In this document: one piece after another, positions 4,862 to 5,567 of the stretch
Position numbering within the stretch: the stretch's first letter is position 1
How the letters are laid out: every line of letters starts with the position of its first letter
Origin: Holophagaceae bacterium UBA692
Lineage (GTDB): Bacteria > Acidobacteriota > Holophagae > Holophagales > Holophagaceae
Direction of reading: 5' to 3'
Length of the DNA stretch: 5,567 bases
Assembly (NCBI GenBank): GCA_002297665.1
Contig: DBMS01000311.1
Location: 1-5,567, forward strand
Made by a program: the position numbers and the translations under genes
Notes under the pieces: generated by a model
Database searches by the model: none
The model's input: the letters and a program-made list of their open reading frames with translations, nothing else
What the model was told of the DNA's origin: nothing

Positions 4862-5485
4862 TTATGCACCCGCCCCGGCGGCTGGGCATTCGGGTTCGGC
4901 GCCGGGACCCCACCCGCTGCCGATGAAGGTGAAAAGGCCTTTCGCGGCGGATTCGATCTGGAGGAACGCCTGCCGGATCCCGGATTCGATCTGTTCGTGG
5001 AGCTCCGCGCGGGCTTCCGGACTTCCTTCGGCTTCCAGGTCCTGGACGAACAGGTCCGCGCATTGCGTCGAGACCTTCTGGAGGATGGCCCTCCGGCGGC
5101 CCGCGGCCCATTCCGCCGGGAAGGCCGTCTCCAGGCCCCGGACGGCCCTGAAATAGGCCCTTTCGGCCGAACGCCTCGGCCCGCGGGGGCCGTCGATCAT
5201 CGCATGGAAGGAGCAGAACCCCGCCTGGGCCTCGAGGAGCGCCTCCCATGCCGTTGCTTCCGCCTCCGTCTCGTCCTGCGGGGGCGGCGCGGGGCAGGCG
5301 GCCACCCCGGTCAGGCCCAGGCGGGCGGCCCGTTCCTCGGAGGGGGCCATGACCTCCAGGGCGGCCGCGGCCTGCTTGTCGTCCCCCAGACGACGGTAGA
5401 GGCGGACCAGGAAACTCCCCGATGCGAGGGTCTGCCGGGTCCACAGGTCAACCTGTTGCGTGAGCTTTCCAGGCGCTTGTTTCAT
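4862..5485 (-). CDS. Hypothetical protein, possibly truncated by the window edge
   Basis: I do not recognise this protein. Read from the ATG at 5485 it has 207 residues. It is largely helical in appearance and rich in Ala, Glu and Arg, without membrane segments or a signal peptide. Visible pieces are a helical N-terminus (LTQQVDLWTRQTLASGSFLV, then RLYRRLGDDKQAAAALEVM), a Pro/Glu linker (about 88-98) and amphipathic helices from about 100 to 190 (EALLEAQAGFCSFHAMI, RAYFRAVRGLETAFPAEW, LHEQIESGIRQAFLQIESAA). It has a Gly/Pro/Ala-rich tail and four cysteines. No Shine-Dalgarno is evident before 5485, and the frame stays open without a stop to the right edge, so the true start may lie outside the window. 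It is 92 bp upstream of the antiporter on the same strand, and the two may be co-transcribed. Codon bias agrees with a real gene. Confidence 0.6.
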   Translation of the reverse strand: MKQAPGKLTQQVDLWTRQTLASGSFLVRLYRRLGDDKQAAAALEVMAPSEERAARLGLTGVAACPAPPPQDETEAEATAWEALLEAQAGFCSFHAMIDGPRGPRRSAERAYFRAVRGLETAFPAEWAAGRRRAILQKVSTQCADLFVQDLEAEGSPEARAELHEQIESGIRQAFLQIESAAKGLFTFIGSGWGPGAEPECPAAGAGA

Positions 5486-5497
5486 TTGGAACCAGTT
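5484..5497 (-). repeat. 14-base inverted repeat, right copy
   Basis: ATTTGGAACCAGTT on the plus strand is the reverse complement of 46-59. It lies at and just upstream of the putative ATG (5485) of the minus-strand hypothetical gene. Inverted orientation does not fit an excisable element bounded by direct attachment-site repeats, so its meaning is unclear and it may be chance. Confidence 0.3.
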
Positions 5498-5567
5498 CTG
5501 AATGGGCGGGCGGGCCCGGACCGGGGCCTCCCGCGAAAGGGCTCTGCGCCGGCGTCCCCCTTCCGGG

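Noticed and set aside
4770..5444. In-frame upstream extension of the antiporter to 629 residues
   Set aside because: The added part is Gly/Pro/Arg-rich shadow of the hypothetical gene; ATG 4769 has a good ribosome binding site and matches the family N-terminus.
1..5567. CRISPR array, rRNA, tRNA or insertion sequence
   Set aside because: No regularly spaced repeats, no tRNA cloverleaf, no rRNA signature and no transposase with terminal inverted repeats were seen.

Overview
The window is GC-rich with strongly G/C-biased third codon positions. Its gene types (double-glycine leader peptide, Kef-type antiporter, MarR and LysR regulators, AbiEii-like nucleotidyltransferase) suit a high-GC Gram-negative-type bacterium. 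Something like the Holophaga/Geothrix branch of Acidobacteriota is possible, but that is only an impression and nothing here fixes the taxon.

Left part (about 1-2280) is a patchwork of gene debris around two short genes that look intact. In order it holds: a frameshifted tyrosine recombinase remnant (minus strand, about 125-504); the first about 20 codons of what looks like a response regulator (plus, 490-549); a small gene with an excellent Shine-Dalgarno and a textbook double-glycine leader (plus, 688-954); a probable secreted protein of unknown function 13 bp downstream (plus, 968-1426); the C-terminal part of an AbiEii-like nucleotidyltransferase (plus, about 1428-1904); the last about 33 residues of a RidA-like protein (minus, 1945-2049); and the C-terminal effector-binding part of a LysR regulator, itself frameshifted (plus, about 2033-2280). 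The back-to-back RidA and LysR tails look like a divergent gene pair whose two 5' halves were removed by one deletion.

Right part (2342-5567) is compact and intact. An AT-rich promoter with a palindrome over the expected transcription start drives a MarR-type repressor (2392-2883) and, one base after its stop codon, a GNAT acetyltransferase (2885-3568). This is a plausible autoregulated sensor/modifier operon. Converging on it from the minus strand is a YbaL/Kef-like cation:proton antiporter (3555-4769), whose end overlaps the acetyltransferase gene by 14 bp and which lacks the usual cytoplasmic RCK/TrkA-N domain. Upstream of the antiporter on the same strand is an unrecognised protein of at least 207 residues (4862-5485), possibly starting beyond the right edge.

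The best candidate for something undescribed is the 88-residue double-glycine-leader peptide with its secreted neighbour. No processing transporter or immunity gene is recognisable in the window, so a bacteriocin-like or secreted-peptide role is inference.
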